Source: Siniperca chuatsi (Eukaryota; Chordata; Actinopteri; Centrarchiformes; Sinipercidae). From it: a DNA stretch of 64,000 nt. Of the stretch, positions 50,301 to 62,600 are shown one piece after another (position 1 is the first letter of the stretch; each line of letters starts with the position of its first letter). The stretch is taken from NCBI RefSeq assembly GCF_020085105.1, contig NC_058058.1:7122175-7186174 (forward strand), given 5' to 3'. The notes under the pieces are model-generated. The model searched no databases. It was not told the DNA's origin and saw only the letters and a list, made by a program, of their open reading frames with translations. Position numbers and translations under genes: made by a program.

Positions 50301-53300
50301 TTATGGCCCTTATGTGCTGGAGGGCAATAAAAACCTTTTTGTTTATTTAATTACGGGGGTTGGACGGGTCCTTTGCTTTATAATTTTTTCCATGCACTGG
50401 ATTAGTCAGTTAAGCATAATTTTGTATAATAATAAAAACCTTTTCACTCACCATCATCAAGGTACATCTGGTCCAGCTCCTGTGGTTCTTGTTTGATGCT
50501 GACAGCCAGTGTTGGGGGGCTGCCGTCCTCCTGAAGGGAGCCCCGCCCCCTCTCTGGCACCTTGGGGTGCTGCTGAGCTGCTGGGCTGGTGCTGCCGCTG
50601 ACTGGTGTCATGCAGTGGGTCGAGAAAGGGCTGTCAGTCGGGGTGGAGGGCTGCGAGGTTGGGGAGGAGGAGGAGCTGCTGGGCGGGTAGAGGTTAGGTG
50701 GCTGGTAGCGCCCGGGTGTCTCCTGGATGATTGAGACGTGCGGGATCGGGGATTGTTGGCCCGGGTGTTGGACTGCTGTGCCGGCAGAGAGGCACTTGGA
50801 GAAGGGCGACGGCGACAGGTCGTGCAGTTTGGGGCTGGTACTTGGAGAGGACGAGGGGGGCAGCGAGGACGGCTTGGCTGCCAATCTTTGCTGGCTGACA
50901 GAGTAAGCCCCGCCCACCACACACGGCCTAAGGTCAGAGGTCATCATTGGGGTCATGACCTGAGGGGGGAAGTATGGCTTTGGGTGCAAGGACAGGCCGG
51001 GACCACGCTGGCTGCACACCAGAGGGGCGTCGTAGTCGTCATGTGGCTCCGTCTTTATTGTTGGAACTGAGAGAAGAAGAAGGAAAAGCTAAATGAGTAA
51101 ACACATATTCCAACCATCCGGCAAGTGCGAGTGAGTGAGTGGGTTTGTGGCTAGGATACCCGCTGCCAAACAAACACTCTCATCAATGAGACTCTGTGTC
51201 TGGGCCTGAGCTCTCCCAGCCTGCTGAAAATATTCACAAAAAAGCAGGAAAAAAGGGATGACTCATCAACATGAGAAACATCCAGCTGCTTCTATAATAA
51301 AATGTCTATTTTCGTTGGATCCTGCTCTGGTGCTAATATCCACTAAATGTGTGATATGAAATATGTTGCTGTAACAGCAGCTTCATACTCAGCAGGGTTC
51401 AGCAATTTAAAATAAATTACTGCTCGCTCATTGAGACAAAGAGAAAAAGTTTAACTGAATGTGAAAGCTGCTATTTAACACAAGATGTAGCAGAAAAAGA
51501 CAAAATGGAGGCTTCAGGGTGTTTGAGGATTGTGGTTATTGCACAAGCGAGAACCGATGCTGACTTCAAATGAGGCAGGACTTGTTCTCAGTGGCCGGCA
51601 TCTTGGCCACCCGTCCAGATTCCAGTGCAAAACATGTTGGACACCAAGTTTTAAAATGTGGGCCGTCAATCTGCTACAGCTCCTGACACGACATCAATTT
51701 TATATAACAAGCGTTTCAGTCCAGTTACAAGCACACGACAGCACGGCTCTGACCCTGAGCTTCATCACTGCATCACTAAACTGGATCTATTCCTTCTTTT
51801 CTTTGTGCTGAAGCTGTTTTAGATTATAATATGAAGCATGTGCTTGAAATTGAAGCTGAAGTAGCAAATTACTTTATTCTTCTTTCTCTCTTCTTCTTTA
51901 TTTTACGGATGCACATTGTTAATTGTTTAGTTGTTTATCTGCATCTTTTTGTTTTTCGTGATTCCGCTTGCTTAGGTAAATCTCTTGAAAAATATATTTT
52001 TAATCTAACAGGGTGTGCCAGGCTAAATAAAGGGCTAATTAGACTAAAAAAGGGTGAAACTAGGACACGTCATACCTTGCTGAAGTCTCCACTGTCAACA
52101 ACTGTAAAAGAGGAAATGAGATGGTTACACCACCACAGAACTAAAATAGCACATGCACCCCTATTTTGGGCCCGATTGGAGGAAGTGTGTCTGTCTGCCT
52201 GTCGAGGATAGGCAGATGCACAGGCACAGAAAGAAGCAGAAGAAGTGCAAATGTTTGTCTTGCCACAAAAGTGAGCCTGGGTTTCCGGAGTGTGAAAATC
52301 AGCCGTGTGTACTGTATGTCCCAAAATAAATCTGTTGTTTTTGTACGAGCTGTTGTAACACCTGCTGCTGCAAAAAAAAGTGATGTGATTTTAAAAAGTA
52401 GGAAAAACTGAAATTCATTTACATCTCATTATTGTAAAATGAGCCTTTCATAATTTTTTCCACCTGTGCTTTGACTCACGTGATTTGTTTTAAACTTTTC
52501 TTGACTCACTCCTTTTCTTGAAGATCCTATTTTTCACCCATCTTGCTTGTTGCCTTTACAGACGCTCACTCTTTACGGAGACACTGACCAGACTAGCTGT
52601 CCCCTAGTCTCTCCCCTCCCTGCATCCCGAGGACAATGCTCCACTTTCACAGCGGGGCACTCCGTCGCCCACGTACAGGGCTGGGCCAGTTCACTTGAAT
52701 CACAGCTTTGAACCACCCACTGGATTTTCGCTCCAAGCCCGGAGCGCAATTAGCAGTGGTTTCTACATTTCAGCTGGTGGGTCACTGTTTATATTTAGCT
52801 TGGCAATAGGTTCTTTATTCAAATAACATGCCTTTCCCATGCCCCTTTCCCCGCCCTTGTGTGTCCAGTCACTGCAGTGGTTATGTAGCTACAGGTATGG
52901 AAAAGAACAGATTTTATAGTTTTTTTTTTACAATAAAGGAATAATAGCATTGCTTTGTTCCTCCCTAGCAAACCACCAGACAAGGGGGAAAACAAACTGT
53001 TTGTTCTCGTCTTCAGATGTGCTGGCTAAAATGTTTCTAATTAGTCTGGGATATGAAAGGCAAAGAGCAGACTGAGAGTGGTGAAGTGCTGCGGTGATGA
53101 CAGGAAAGTAAAAGAAAGGCAGAATAAGCAAAGATGTGCTGAGATCTTAGAGGTAATAAGGGGGTCTTTTCCTATTTTGGTGACAAATTTGTATTAAAAT
53201 TTCATGTCCCTGAAGCACTCTGGTGACAGTTTTTTGACCTAATGTCAGAAAGACACTGTTTGATGTTGCATTATACATGATCCACTACAGTGATTAGCTG

Positions 53301-56300
53301 GCACTATTGCTGACACCACAACCCTTCCCTTGACATATCATATAAGACTATTTCTAACCTGGTCCAGATTCTGAATTAGTAAAGTCAAGTACATATGTCT
53401 TACATTTTTTCCCCAGTTGTGACATCACAGTGAGGGGTGGTTCAAAATGTCTTGTTTGAATTGTGCAATTTCATCAAAACGTTAACTAAGCAGACATTCC
53501 TCTCCCCGAGGCTTCATGCCTCAACATCTAAATAACATCACTAAATACAAAATTCCCTCTAAGACTATACAATTATTTTTCTCCATAATACTCCATCTTT
53601 AATAGAAAGGTTGGCCGGACCACAACGGCCATGTCTCCTGTCAAAATACTGAACCCTAAACTGTTTCCTGCTCACTCACTGATTGTGAAGACGTAAATGT
53701 GTATGAGGAGGAGAGCTTTACCACTAGCAGGGATATAGGTGAAGCGCTGGTACTGGCTTCTTTTCCTCTTGCCATTGCAGACGTAGAAGTTCACATGGAC
53801 CGGAGTGGAGAGTCTTTGGTTCCGATAGGGAGGGATTTCAACGAGTATTGAATTCTGCAACGTAGAAAATTTAACAACTTGAGTGAAATTTTGTAATGCA
53901 TTATTATAGTTTGTATAAGCAAATATATAATGCATAGATTATTGTATTGTATAAAGCTTTCTTATATGATGTATGGCTTGGTTTTTTTCCTACTTACTGT
54001 ATACTTGTAGCTGTAATTTAATCTTATCTAGTTCTCCAATGTTTTTATTTTTTAACCTTTTAACATATCTTTATCTGGTCTATAACAATTTGTCCCTTGG
54101 TATCAATAAAGTGTTATTGTTATCTTATTTTAAATATAAAAAAGGCTGGTTGCAAATGTCAATGACAAAAAAAGGTGATGCACAAGGCAATTTTTGTTGT
54201 TCACTTTGGAGTGAAAAGGCACTTTCATACATAAAGATAGCACACCATAAGTAAAAAATTAGCAAAGAATAAAAGGGCTGAGCTACTTGAGGACTCATTA
54301 TAGGAGTGTGCTTTATTCATCACTTATACTCCTTCATAGATTAATGAATGTATAAGGTGGTGCGTCAGGGGCACAGACTTGTGTTTACCAAATATGAACA
54401 TTAAATACACATTAACTCTTGAGATTTTTGTGGTTTAAGACAGAGAAACATTATGTATTCATTGTTTTTTTGTCAAATGCTTTTATTTCTTTTTCCAATT
54501 CTTGCTTTCACTTAGTCTCCTTTCCTTTGAATCCATAGTCTGAAGTTGAGTGTGTTGGGGGCGGTGGATAAAACCTGAAAGTCTGGTTGTAATCTCAAAC
54601 TAGAGAGCCACAAAGAGACCATGAAGTAAGGTTATAGAGAGCCATGGTTGTTTGCGCAGTGAATTGTCCAGATAGTTTATTTCCCCTGCAGAGCTTCCCA
54701 CTGTCTGAGGAGAAAGCGAAGGCCAGGAGCGACCACGTTCCTGAGTTCAGCCTGTTGCCATATTAGCCCCATATGTGTGTGTTTTTGTGCATGCATGTGT
54801 GAATATACATGTCTGAGTGTGTTGGACGTGCTGCTCAGTAGCCAGGGAGGAAGTCATCTGTCTACAAAACTGTGCTTAGGAGGACGGCTGGCCTGGACGT
54901 GTACAGGTGAGAGCTGACACACGTTACATTAAATCACTACAGTCGTAAAGTCAAGTGAAGCCAGATGAGGCTTTTCGACTTCTCTTATTATTATCTGTCC
55001 TTCAGAGAATTAGCCGATAAAAACTCTGGAAACGCTTCACCGCTTGCACTGCGTAACCTGTAATTGTGTCCAGGTTAAACAGGAATATTTGCAGCATTTC
55101 ACTTGTGTCGCTGTTGTCCAACATGTCAATTTACACATATTCACAAAAAACAGGCTTTATTTTGAATCCCAAACCATGTACGAGTGAAATCATTCACTTA
55201 CTTTTGAAAGTTTTACGTGCACATGTGTTGTATTGTAAAATCATCTCAACCCACTGAGGACCGAATGGACCTTCAATTTGTGTAAAAAGCATGAAAATCA
55301 GCAAAACTAGCACTGAGATATTTTTACCTGACAAAAGTAATTTCTCTCATGTGGAAGGGAGGAAGAAAAATGGGACAAACTGAGCACAAAGGAGCATTTT
55401 TGGACTCCTCAAGTGAGCGCTTCAAGACCGTTTATCTACATTTATATGAGTAATCTGATGTATCTAATTGTAAATAATTCTTAAAATCAAAACTAAATCA
55501 TCCCTCTTCTCCCAAATCTACCTCCCTCTTGGGGAAGGTCAGTCTGTGCAGGTGACGGAGGCGGTGAGGTATTCTGAATTTGTGGTTTGGTCTGTGTTGT
55601 GGTGCAAAAGCAGAGGTTGAACCTGGCTAAGGCAGCGTCAGTGTTTAAAATGGGACCAATCCAGCAGACTGGGCTGAGAGGGGAGGGAGGGAGGCCCTTT
55701 GTCTATTCAAGCAGACAGATGTGTCCCAGCAGTCACCGTATGTGTGTGTGTGTGAGAGAGAGAGAGGGAAAGTGTGTATGTTTTGCAATGGGAGCAGGTG
55801 CAGCGCCTCACATATAGACACCCTCTAATCCCCTCGTCTATCTCCCAGACTCCCACCACTACATGTCTCTCTCTCTCTCTCTCTCTCTCTGTCACAGGCC
55901 AAGACAGGACACACTGCCAAGCACAAACTCCCACAGGTTGAAGGTTGAACTTTGGAAAACCTTTTCCACACGTTTCAAACACAACACTGCTGTTCCCCCC
56001 CCCCCGAGAAAATCTACAGTCATATTCCACTTACACTTCTGTGTGTGTGTGCGCGTGTCCTTAACGTGTTCGTCTAGAGCTCTGTGTGTACATCACATGT
56101 TCATATTAACTTTGTGTAAGGAATGCATGGTTTAAAGGAATACTGTGACATTTTGGGAAATATGCTTATTTGCTTTCTTGCCGAGAGTTAGATAAGATCG
56201 ATACCACTGTCATGTCTGTTTGGTAAATATGATGAAATGTGAAACTCAAGGCAAAAAATCTATGTATATATATATGTATGCAATGTTCGGTTACCATTAG

Positions 56301-56647
56301 AGGTAAATAAGAAAATATGTTGTTTTGTTTGTTTGTTTTTGCAATTAGGGTGAACTGGCGCTTTAAAGTAAAAGGTTTAATCAAATGCTGATGTACTGCA
56401 AATCTAGATTTGTGATTCAGAATTCAACATGAGCTGAGTGGAGCTCCATTCACTCTCAGCTCATTTGATTTAGTTAAATCAGTTTTGCTTAGTTCAGTTA
56501 AATGATTGAGAACAGCTGCTTTATCTTCACTGCTTTAATCCTGAAAAGAGACTGGATTCACCACAATAACAGTGTCACATGTATCACTTACAGGCTTTGA
56601 GGCGTCTCTATCAACCTTGGCCTCAGTCTCCCAGAGGTGGTGACCAT
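41304..56647 (-). CDS. nfatc1: Nuclear factor of activated T cells, cytoplasmic 1: last four coding exons (partial)
   Basis: Exons on the minus strand: 56647-56592, 53854-53722, 51066-50452 and 41359-41304 (stop TAG at 41306-41304). They join in phase through GT-AG introns and give 286 residues. The first two encode part of the IPT/TIG half of the Rel-homology region: HLWETEAKVDRDASKP, then SILVEIPPYRNQRL and FYVCNGKRKRSQYQRFTY. The long third exon is a Pro/Ser-rich transactivation region opening VPTIKTEPHDDYDAPLV, with SPKLHDLSP and a final SIKQEPQELDQMYLDD. The last exon adds VNEIIRNDLSSISVHSHA. This C-terminus matches NFATc1, not NFATc2-c4, as I recall them. Family knowledge: calcineurin-activated transcription factor in lymphocytes, heart valves and osteoclasts. 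The upstream exons (rest of the DNA-binding region and the calcineurin-docking region) are not seen before 64000, so the adjoining intron exceeds 7.3 kb. Confidence 0.92.
45601..46040. mobile_element. Foldback element with nested inverted and direct repeats
   Basis: A perfect 27-bp inverted repeat pairs 45710-45736 with 45833-45859 (arm core TTGGCTTAAAAGCTGAAG). Outside it, AGATGGAGTTTGCCCA near 45650 pairs with TGGGCAAACTCCATCT near 45920. The outermost words are GGTCCAT (45601) and ATGGACC (near 45983). A diverged direct repeat of about 75 bp (45763-45838 and 45965-46040, both with TGGACCTT and GCTGCTGTTTCC-like words) overlaps this. It has no reading frame. Confidence 0.7.
49795..50163. 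mobile_element. MITE related to the copies at 29806 and 56131
   Basis: It carries ACATTTTGGGATATATCC at the left and CCCAAAATCTTGAACTATTC at the right, near-inverted phrases, with GAGTTAG and AAGAAAGCAAATAAGC blocks. The middle has the GCTAAGCTAAGCTAACTGGC phrase that is frequent in fish genomes. The left border is not sharp. Confidence 0.6.
50453..53721 (-). other. nfatc1 third exon region and adjoining intron (51067-53721)
   Basis: The exon ends at 51066. The intron 51067-53721 shows no reading frame with coding character. A moderately GC-rich stretch at about 52560-52860 stands out from the AT-rich background but contains no feature I can name. Confidence 0.5.
55739..55767. repeat. Compound (GT)n(GA)n microsatellite
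   Basis: About eight GT dinucleotides run directly into about six GA dinucleotides. Confidence 0.9.
55865..55890. repeat. (TC)n microsatellite
   Basis: About thirteen TC dinucleotides. It lies about 100 bp from the (GT)n(GA)n run, with which it could pair as a hairpin. Confidence 0.9.
56131..56368. mobile_element. MITE, third copy of the family at 29806
   Basis: Begins TTTAAAGGAATACTGTGACA and ends GCGCTTTAAAG. The block CTTTCTTGCCGAGAGTTAGA is shared with the other copies. It is about 238 bp. Confidence 0.65.
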
Positions 56648-59600
56648 CTAAAAGAAAAAAACAAACAGAGAGAAAAAGATTTTTTTAATGACAAATCGGA
56701 AAATAATCCACCTACTTGGCTCCCAACAGAAATGAAGAAATGGAATGAGTGTTGTTATTATTATCTGTTACATCAGTGATATATAAAACAGCTACAGAGA
56801 GCCGAGGGTATCGCACACGTCATGCTACTCTGACCCGCCACTCATGAGCTCATATCCTCAGTCTAACGAACCTGAGACAGAAAGAGATGAGAGAGAGAGA
56901 CACACAGACACACACACAAAGAGAGAGAGAAATCTGATGCAATACTAAAAAACCAGAGTCATACCAAAGAGATGAGCAACATCATTGGTGGATGAGAGAA
57001 ACCTTGACTTCATCGCTGTGTGGAATCCCAACATGCTCGAGCAGCTGGTCGGCTCGTTAATACACAACGACTGGAAAATGACAGCTCGCCTCAACTTTCA
57101 AACTTCTTATTTCTTATGTTCTCATAGGAATCTTTCTGCTATCCCCATATAATGATTGTTAAATGGTATTGGTATTTGCTCTTTTTCTGGTCATGTGTTT
57201 TTTCTCCTTAAAGTTGCCACAATAAAGAGTTTTTCCCATCAGGCAATAAAATGAGGCATCATATGAGCTGTCGGAAAACACAGGCCTGCTAAAAAAGCAA
57301 GTTTGATTTGTCATTCTGCCCAATGAGGTGTGAGTTAAACTATATTTTTACCAATTTATTAGACACAGAAGGAAACCATTGCAATTTATTTAGACCCCTG
57401 ACTCATTAACAAGGCCCTAAAAAGACATTAAATGACTGTGAAAATGACTTTACGTGGAAAGGAAACTGCAGTTTAAAGAAAAAAGGTCAGCTGTGGCCAA
57501 ATTTTCTTGAAGAAAATTAACTGAGATATGCGCTGTGCTGCTCAACAGGCTGTCTGCAGTTTGATAAGTGGAGAGTTTGAATTGAGGAGACAGCCCGGTG
57601 CAGATGGATGGGGTAGCACTCGTTTGTGTAGGGAGGAGTTGTGAGGTGGCAGAGATGGAGGAGGTGCAGCTTGGCACTGACAGTTTCTATTATGTCTGAG
57701 AAGACACTGGAAACCTGTTCCTCTCTGTTCTCTATTTTGATCTCACTTTCACTCTTCTTTACTTCCTCTCCCTGTCTGACACACTCCTGGATTGGAGTTT
57801 TAGCTGCTGCTCTTCAGGGAGAAGTAATATTATGTGTATCACCTAAATGAGAGGGACCGCTCTACCCCCAAAGGAAAAAACTAATAAAAAAACAACAAGT
57901 TTTGTACCAGTTTTTTGCCACTAAGGCACCAGACTTCCAGACTATTTTCCCTCTTCTTGCAAAAACATGTAACCATGGATTCCTGGTGACAGATAACCCA
58001 AATTCTGCAGCCTTAAACCTGACAACAAATTCCCCCAAATAGTGACAAAATATGGACATTTTTGTTTAAACAAATATATAACTAGCTAAAACTAAAGTAC
58101 AGCATTTTCTGGGCACCATTGGAACAATTGTGACTGGTGCACAGCAAGGCGCAGACATCTGGCGTGCAAGAAAACACACCAGTGTGTGGTACTATGAATC
58201 AAACATAACATTTGCAAGCCATGTTGCAAGGAAGCCTATGTGTAAACAATAGAAATGAAAAGAAAAACAGCTTGTCATACAGGAAGTTGTACAGGATCCT
58301 CGTCAGAACGGCTTTCTGGTGGCATACAGTTTCCAATGGATATGTTAGTTTTGTGTCGTAAAAGCATATTCTATGTGTAACATGTCAACAAGGCAGCAAT
58401 GGCTCTTCTCACTTCTTGAAAACATTTTAATAATTTATTAGATTCTATTCTGACTCAAACATCTTGTCATAACAAAATGTGACCAGTTAGCCAGAAAACT
58501 GAATTTTCACTTAACCAATGAGAATATTTCTTCCTCCATGAAAGCAGTTCTGTCTCTAAAAATTGTTTGTTTTACTAAAACTTCCATCTGCCAGTCTGTC
58601 TCTGTCTTTTTTTCCCCTCTCCTGCTCTGTCTCTCACTGCCTCACTTTGGGAACCTCTCCAGAAGGGAAGCCTTTGCAGCCGATGTCGATCCACAGGAGG
58701 TAAACATGTTTTTCAGATCTCCCTCTACGTCTCTCTCTGTTTCTTCCTGTCTGCTCCTTCTTTCTCTTTCGCTCTCTGACTCACACTCACATCATTTTTC
58801 ACATCAGTGCACAGATAGAAAAATTCAATTTAGCACTTTGTTTTCTGTGCCTAGCTACCTGTTGCCAGGAAACTTCTCAAGAGCTGAAAAAATAAGAGCT
58901 TTGAAAAGTTGAATGCGTGGGATGCCTTTGTTTGAAAAGAGTGTACCGGATAATAGATAACCACAGAATGTAATTGATAACCACAGAATGTTCCAGAGTT
59001 ATGGGGCAACATCTGCACAACGCCTGCACCGGTCCAAAGAAAAACTTCAGCAGCAGTTACTCTCCGGTTTCCCTCCTACCAAATTTCAGCGAGCACAATA
59101 TGGTTTCTAACTCCCTGGCCCACTGTGCTGGATAATATCCAATATTATCTAAGTTAAACAAGTCAGCCTAAAACCTCTCCCCCAAAACCACCCGGACCAT
59201 ATAAACCCAGTACCCCTCTCCAGCTCTCACAACGCCCAAACTCCACACGCCTTGGCTGTGTCCCAGCCTCGCATAAGTCTTACAATTCACATTTCGTTAG
59301 CAATGGTCTATACAAATCATTACTTTCTCAGAACAGACATAACACAGAGCAGTCAATGACACAGTGGTGGTGTGCTGTACAGAGTCATGGCAGCCGAAGG
59401 GGATCAAACAATATACAATACAGTTATTTGTCATGTTGGGTTTATAAAGGGAATCAAACAGCTCCTTGTGCTCCTTAATTGGGGCTGGGTGGAGTGAAAC
59501 ATTGGTGCCCAGAGTGAAACAGCGGGGTGGCGTGTGCCCAAGCCCTCATAACGTACAGTAAATATAAACACATGCTCTACCCAGGCCCATGTGGCATGCT

Positions 59601-62600
59601 GAAAGAGTTCCCTTGTCCTCTGACTGATGACTGAAACTTCTTCCTTTCTGCCGCCCTGAAAACACGTGGATTTTGGTAGTTGCATGCAAGCTGCTGCGGT
59701 GAGGAACAGCCGAGCTCTGGGCTGATAAATGGCAGCAGTTAAAGAGGAGATACTGACATCCACTCTTCAACAGTGCTACTTACAGCTACAGTGGCGCCTG
59801 TCACTGCACAACGTCATCTGGACGCAGGGCAGCGCTTTCATCAAGAAATCAATCTCTGGAGTTTTTCAAACAGGCCTGTGATTTTTATGAATCATACACT
59901 GTAATTTCTGAAAACATTATCCCCGCTGTTTATGTGGCTGTAATTGATTTGTTTATGAAAACAGCCATTGTTCTCAGAAGTGTCAGAGGCAGCCAAACCA
60001 CTGAACAGCTTCAAGTGGAAATCATTGTTCTATGAATGCAATGAAACCGAAGCCTGTTGACCAACACTCCTTCTAAACAAAACCACTGCTCAAAGCTAGC
60101 AGAGCTAACTGAGCTACCACAGTGTTCATGTTAAAAACAGCCCCATTCCCTCCGCTGTTACATTACTGTCATCTTGCTCACGGCACTCATGAGCTTAAAG
60201 GAGGATGGTTATCTGTAATTTTATGCAGGTAATTCCATACACCATCTGGCAGCCTTGCAGCTTGATAATCCTCTCACAGTTCACTTTTCAGGTCCTCTCA
60301 CTTGTTCAGCTGCTCTGGCCAAGAACAATTAGACAAAATTGTTGGTATGTTCCAGTCAGACATGGAAAGCTCGTCCAGGTTTGAAGCTCCAACTCATCGG
60401 CTCACAGAAAGATGGACAGGTGAGGAAGATGTGTCAACAAAAACACAGCTACCCCGCAGCTGAATAGTTTGATGGATCCGGGAAATGCTTATTCACAATG
60501 ATACTGAGTGCAGCAGACCAGGCAGCTGTCAGGCCAGATGTGAAAGTGCTCTTTTCACTAGAGGGTTACTCCTCTGCAAGGATTTCCTTCAGGATCTCTC
60601 ACTTAAATTAAGATATCATCAGTCATGGTGGGGAAACACTGAGCAGAAAACCACACTTTATTAAAAAGACTGAAAGAAAGTAAAAAGATAAACGATGTGA
60701 AAGTGAGCAATAAGAAAGTAGAAAAAGGTAGTACACAAAAGTACACAAAACTTATACATACACTATACAATGGCCACGTTATAAAGTATTGGCCAGAACT
60801 GGATTCTGATTGGCTGGAGGATACAAGTTCTCAGTTTTTGAATAGTAAAGAAATCTATATCAAAAGACAGTGCCAATGCAATCCAATTTATTTAACTCCT
60901 TCAAATCCTGTGTCTTCTGTGATGGACATCGTGTGTTTATTAGTTTCAACCAATGAAAAACGCATCATTTTTCTTACTTCTGCCTAGCAACTGAGTAGAC
61001 TCTAACTAATCAATCATTATCAAATTTTGACTTATGAGTAGCCAGGTGACTGTGTCAGGCAAAACACCAGTATGGAAGACAGACAAAACAGGAAGAGAAG
61101 TAAGAAACTTTTTAATCTTTTAAATGTAATTTCATACATTTTAAACATCAATGTATAAATATGAATAAAGAATACATAATGATATTTGATTGCTGACAAG
61201 TGGCTATGGCATAAGAGGGGTAATACACTCTGACATGTGCCATTTTGAAAAGTAATACACAATGGAAAGGCTGATAACTTGTTTGTGATACAAAATGCTT
61301 TAGTTTAGCTCCATTAGTCAGCTCCATTTGTTGAATGATGACTGTGAGATGCAGTTGAAAGCTAGTAAGTGGACCTTTAAGCTAAGAGTAATCAGCATAA
61401 TAATAATAAAAATAATCATTGACTGCAATCCAAAATAAATGACCTAAAAATGAGCTCCACCCCAAGCAACTACAAATTAACTGTAAAATTTAAAATTACA
61501 TTTCTTAATGATATAATATTTAATAGTGTAATGGTCCCAGGGGCCATTTTTCTGCAGGACCTTTATTTTTACAGTGTGGTATTGGTACTTTTACTCAAGG
61601 ATCTGAATACTTCCTCCACCACTGAATAAACTTTACAAAGTATCATAACATAGTTGCATCGTCACTGTCCAATGAAGACCATGTATATCTACATTTGGTG
61701 AAAAATCCATTAGATTAGCTGATAAATGTACTGTCACAAAGCTGAAAACACGGCTTTTCAGTAATAACTATTATTCTACACTAAAACTCTCAGTCACACC
61801 CACCGCTCTCCTCATGAACTGCGTATGAGTTTTTAAGTTAAAATTTCATAAATGTACATGTGTTTAAATGTATTGAAGAAAACAAAGATCAGACTTTTTT
61901 TTCTTCACAGTTTCCACCCTTTGTTTAATCTTTGTGCCTCACTCTGTCTTTCATTTTTATTTGGATTTTGGCACCTTTAGCCTTAACAGACATTAAATCG
62001 GAGAACTCCTCCAGCAGAGCCCAGAACACAAAATCACACAAAAGAGGGGTGAATAAAGGACAGCAGGGCCTAATTTCCCAAATGGAGTGACTGTGGCTTA
62101 TCAGAGACAGCATCTTCTGGGCAGGCCGGGGCAAATGAAACCAAGGTAAGATTCAGTCAGGTTTAGATTACAGGCTGATGTCTGCAGCGCCGATGCCGTA
62201 CAGTAATCTCTTATGACTGATTGGCTGTAACCAGGAGTGACAACTGAACTGATGCTATCTCGGTTATTTCTATTGAGGCGACATTGAGGCAGGAGACAGG
62301 AGGGGCAGGAGGGCGTGATAGAGCAAAGCTGACATGCAGTTACTGTTTTCAGATGTTGTGCTCTGACTAAGGAACAGGTGACAGAGTGTGTCTCAATGGG
62401 GGAAACAAGGGATTTCCTACTGCATGAGTCATGTGTAGCAACAACAACACACTCAAAAATAAGGAATATGAAACAGCACATATGAGCCCTCACTGTCTCT
62501 TTCTCTCAAACACGCACACACACATACACCATGTGTTGTTTCCCCCAGAATCTCATTTGTCAGCAGAGTGGAAACATCATTTAGACCAACGGACACTAAA

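Larger units (their letters stand above)
41360..50451 (-). other. Last nfatc1 intron (about 9.1 kb)
   Basis: No coding sequence is visible. It contains dispersed repeats: a fragment near 41500-41650 that resembles 27110-27260, the foldback element at 45601-46040 and a MITE near 49795. It also has a GC-rich block at 42640-42770 with a GGAATTCC palindrome. A large final intron agrees with the long and short NFATc1 isoforms known in mammals. Confidence 0.6.
53855..56591 (-). other. nfatc1 intron between the two IPT-domain exons (about 2.7 kb)
   Basis: Non-coding. It holds a (GT)n(GA)n run at 55739-55767, a (TC)n run at 55865-55890, a C9-type run near 55998 and a MITE at 56131-56368. Confidence 0.6.

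Noticed and set aside
55739-55890. Possible regulatory element built from the neighbouring GT/GA and TC microsatellites
   Set aside because: Such runs are frequent in fish introns and nothing else supports a function.
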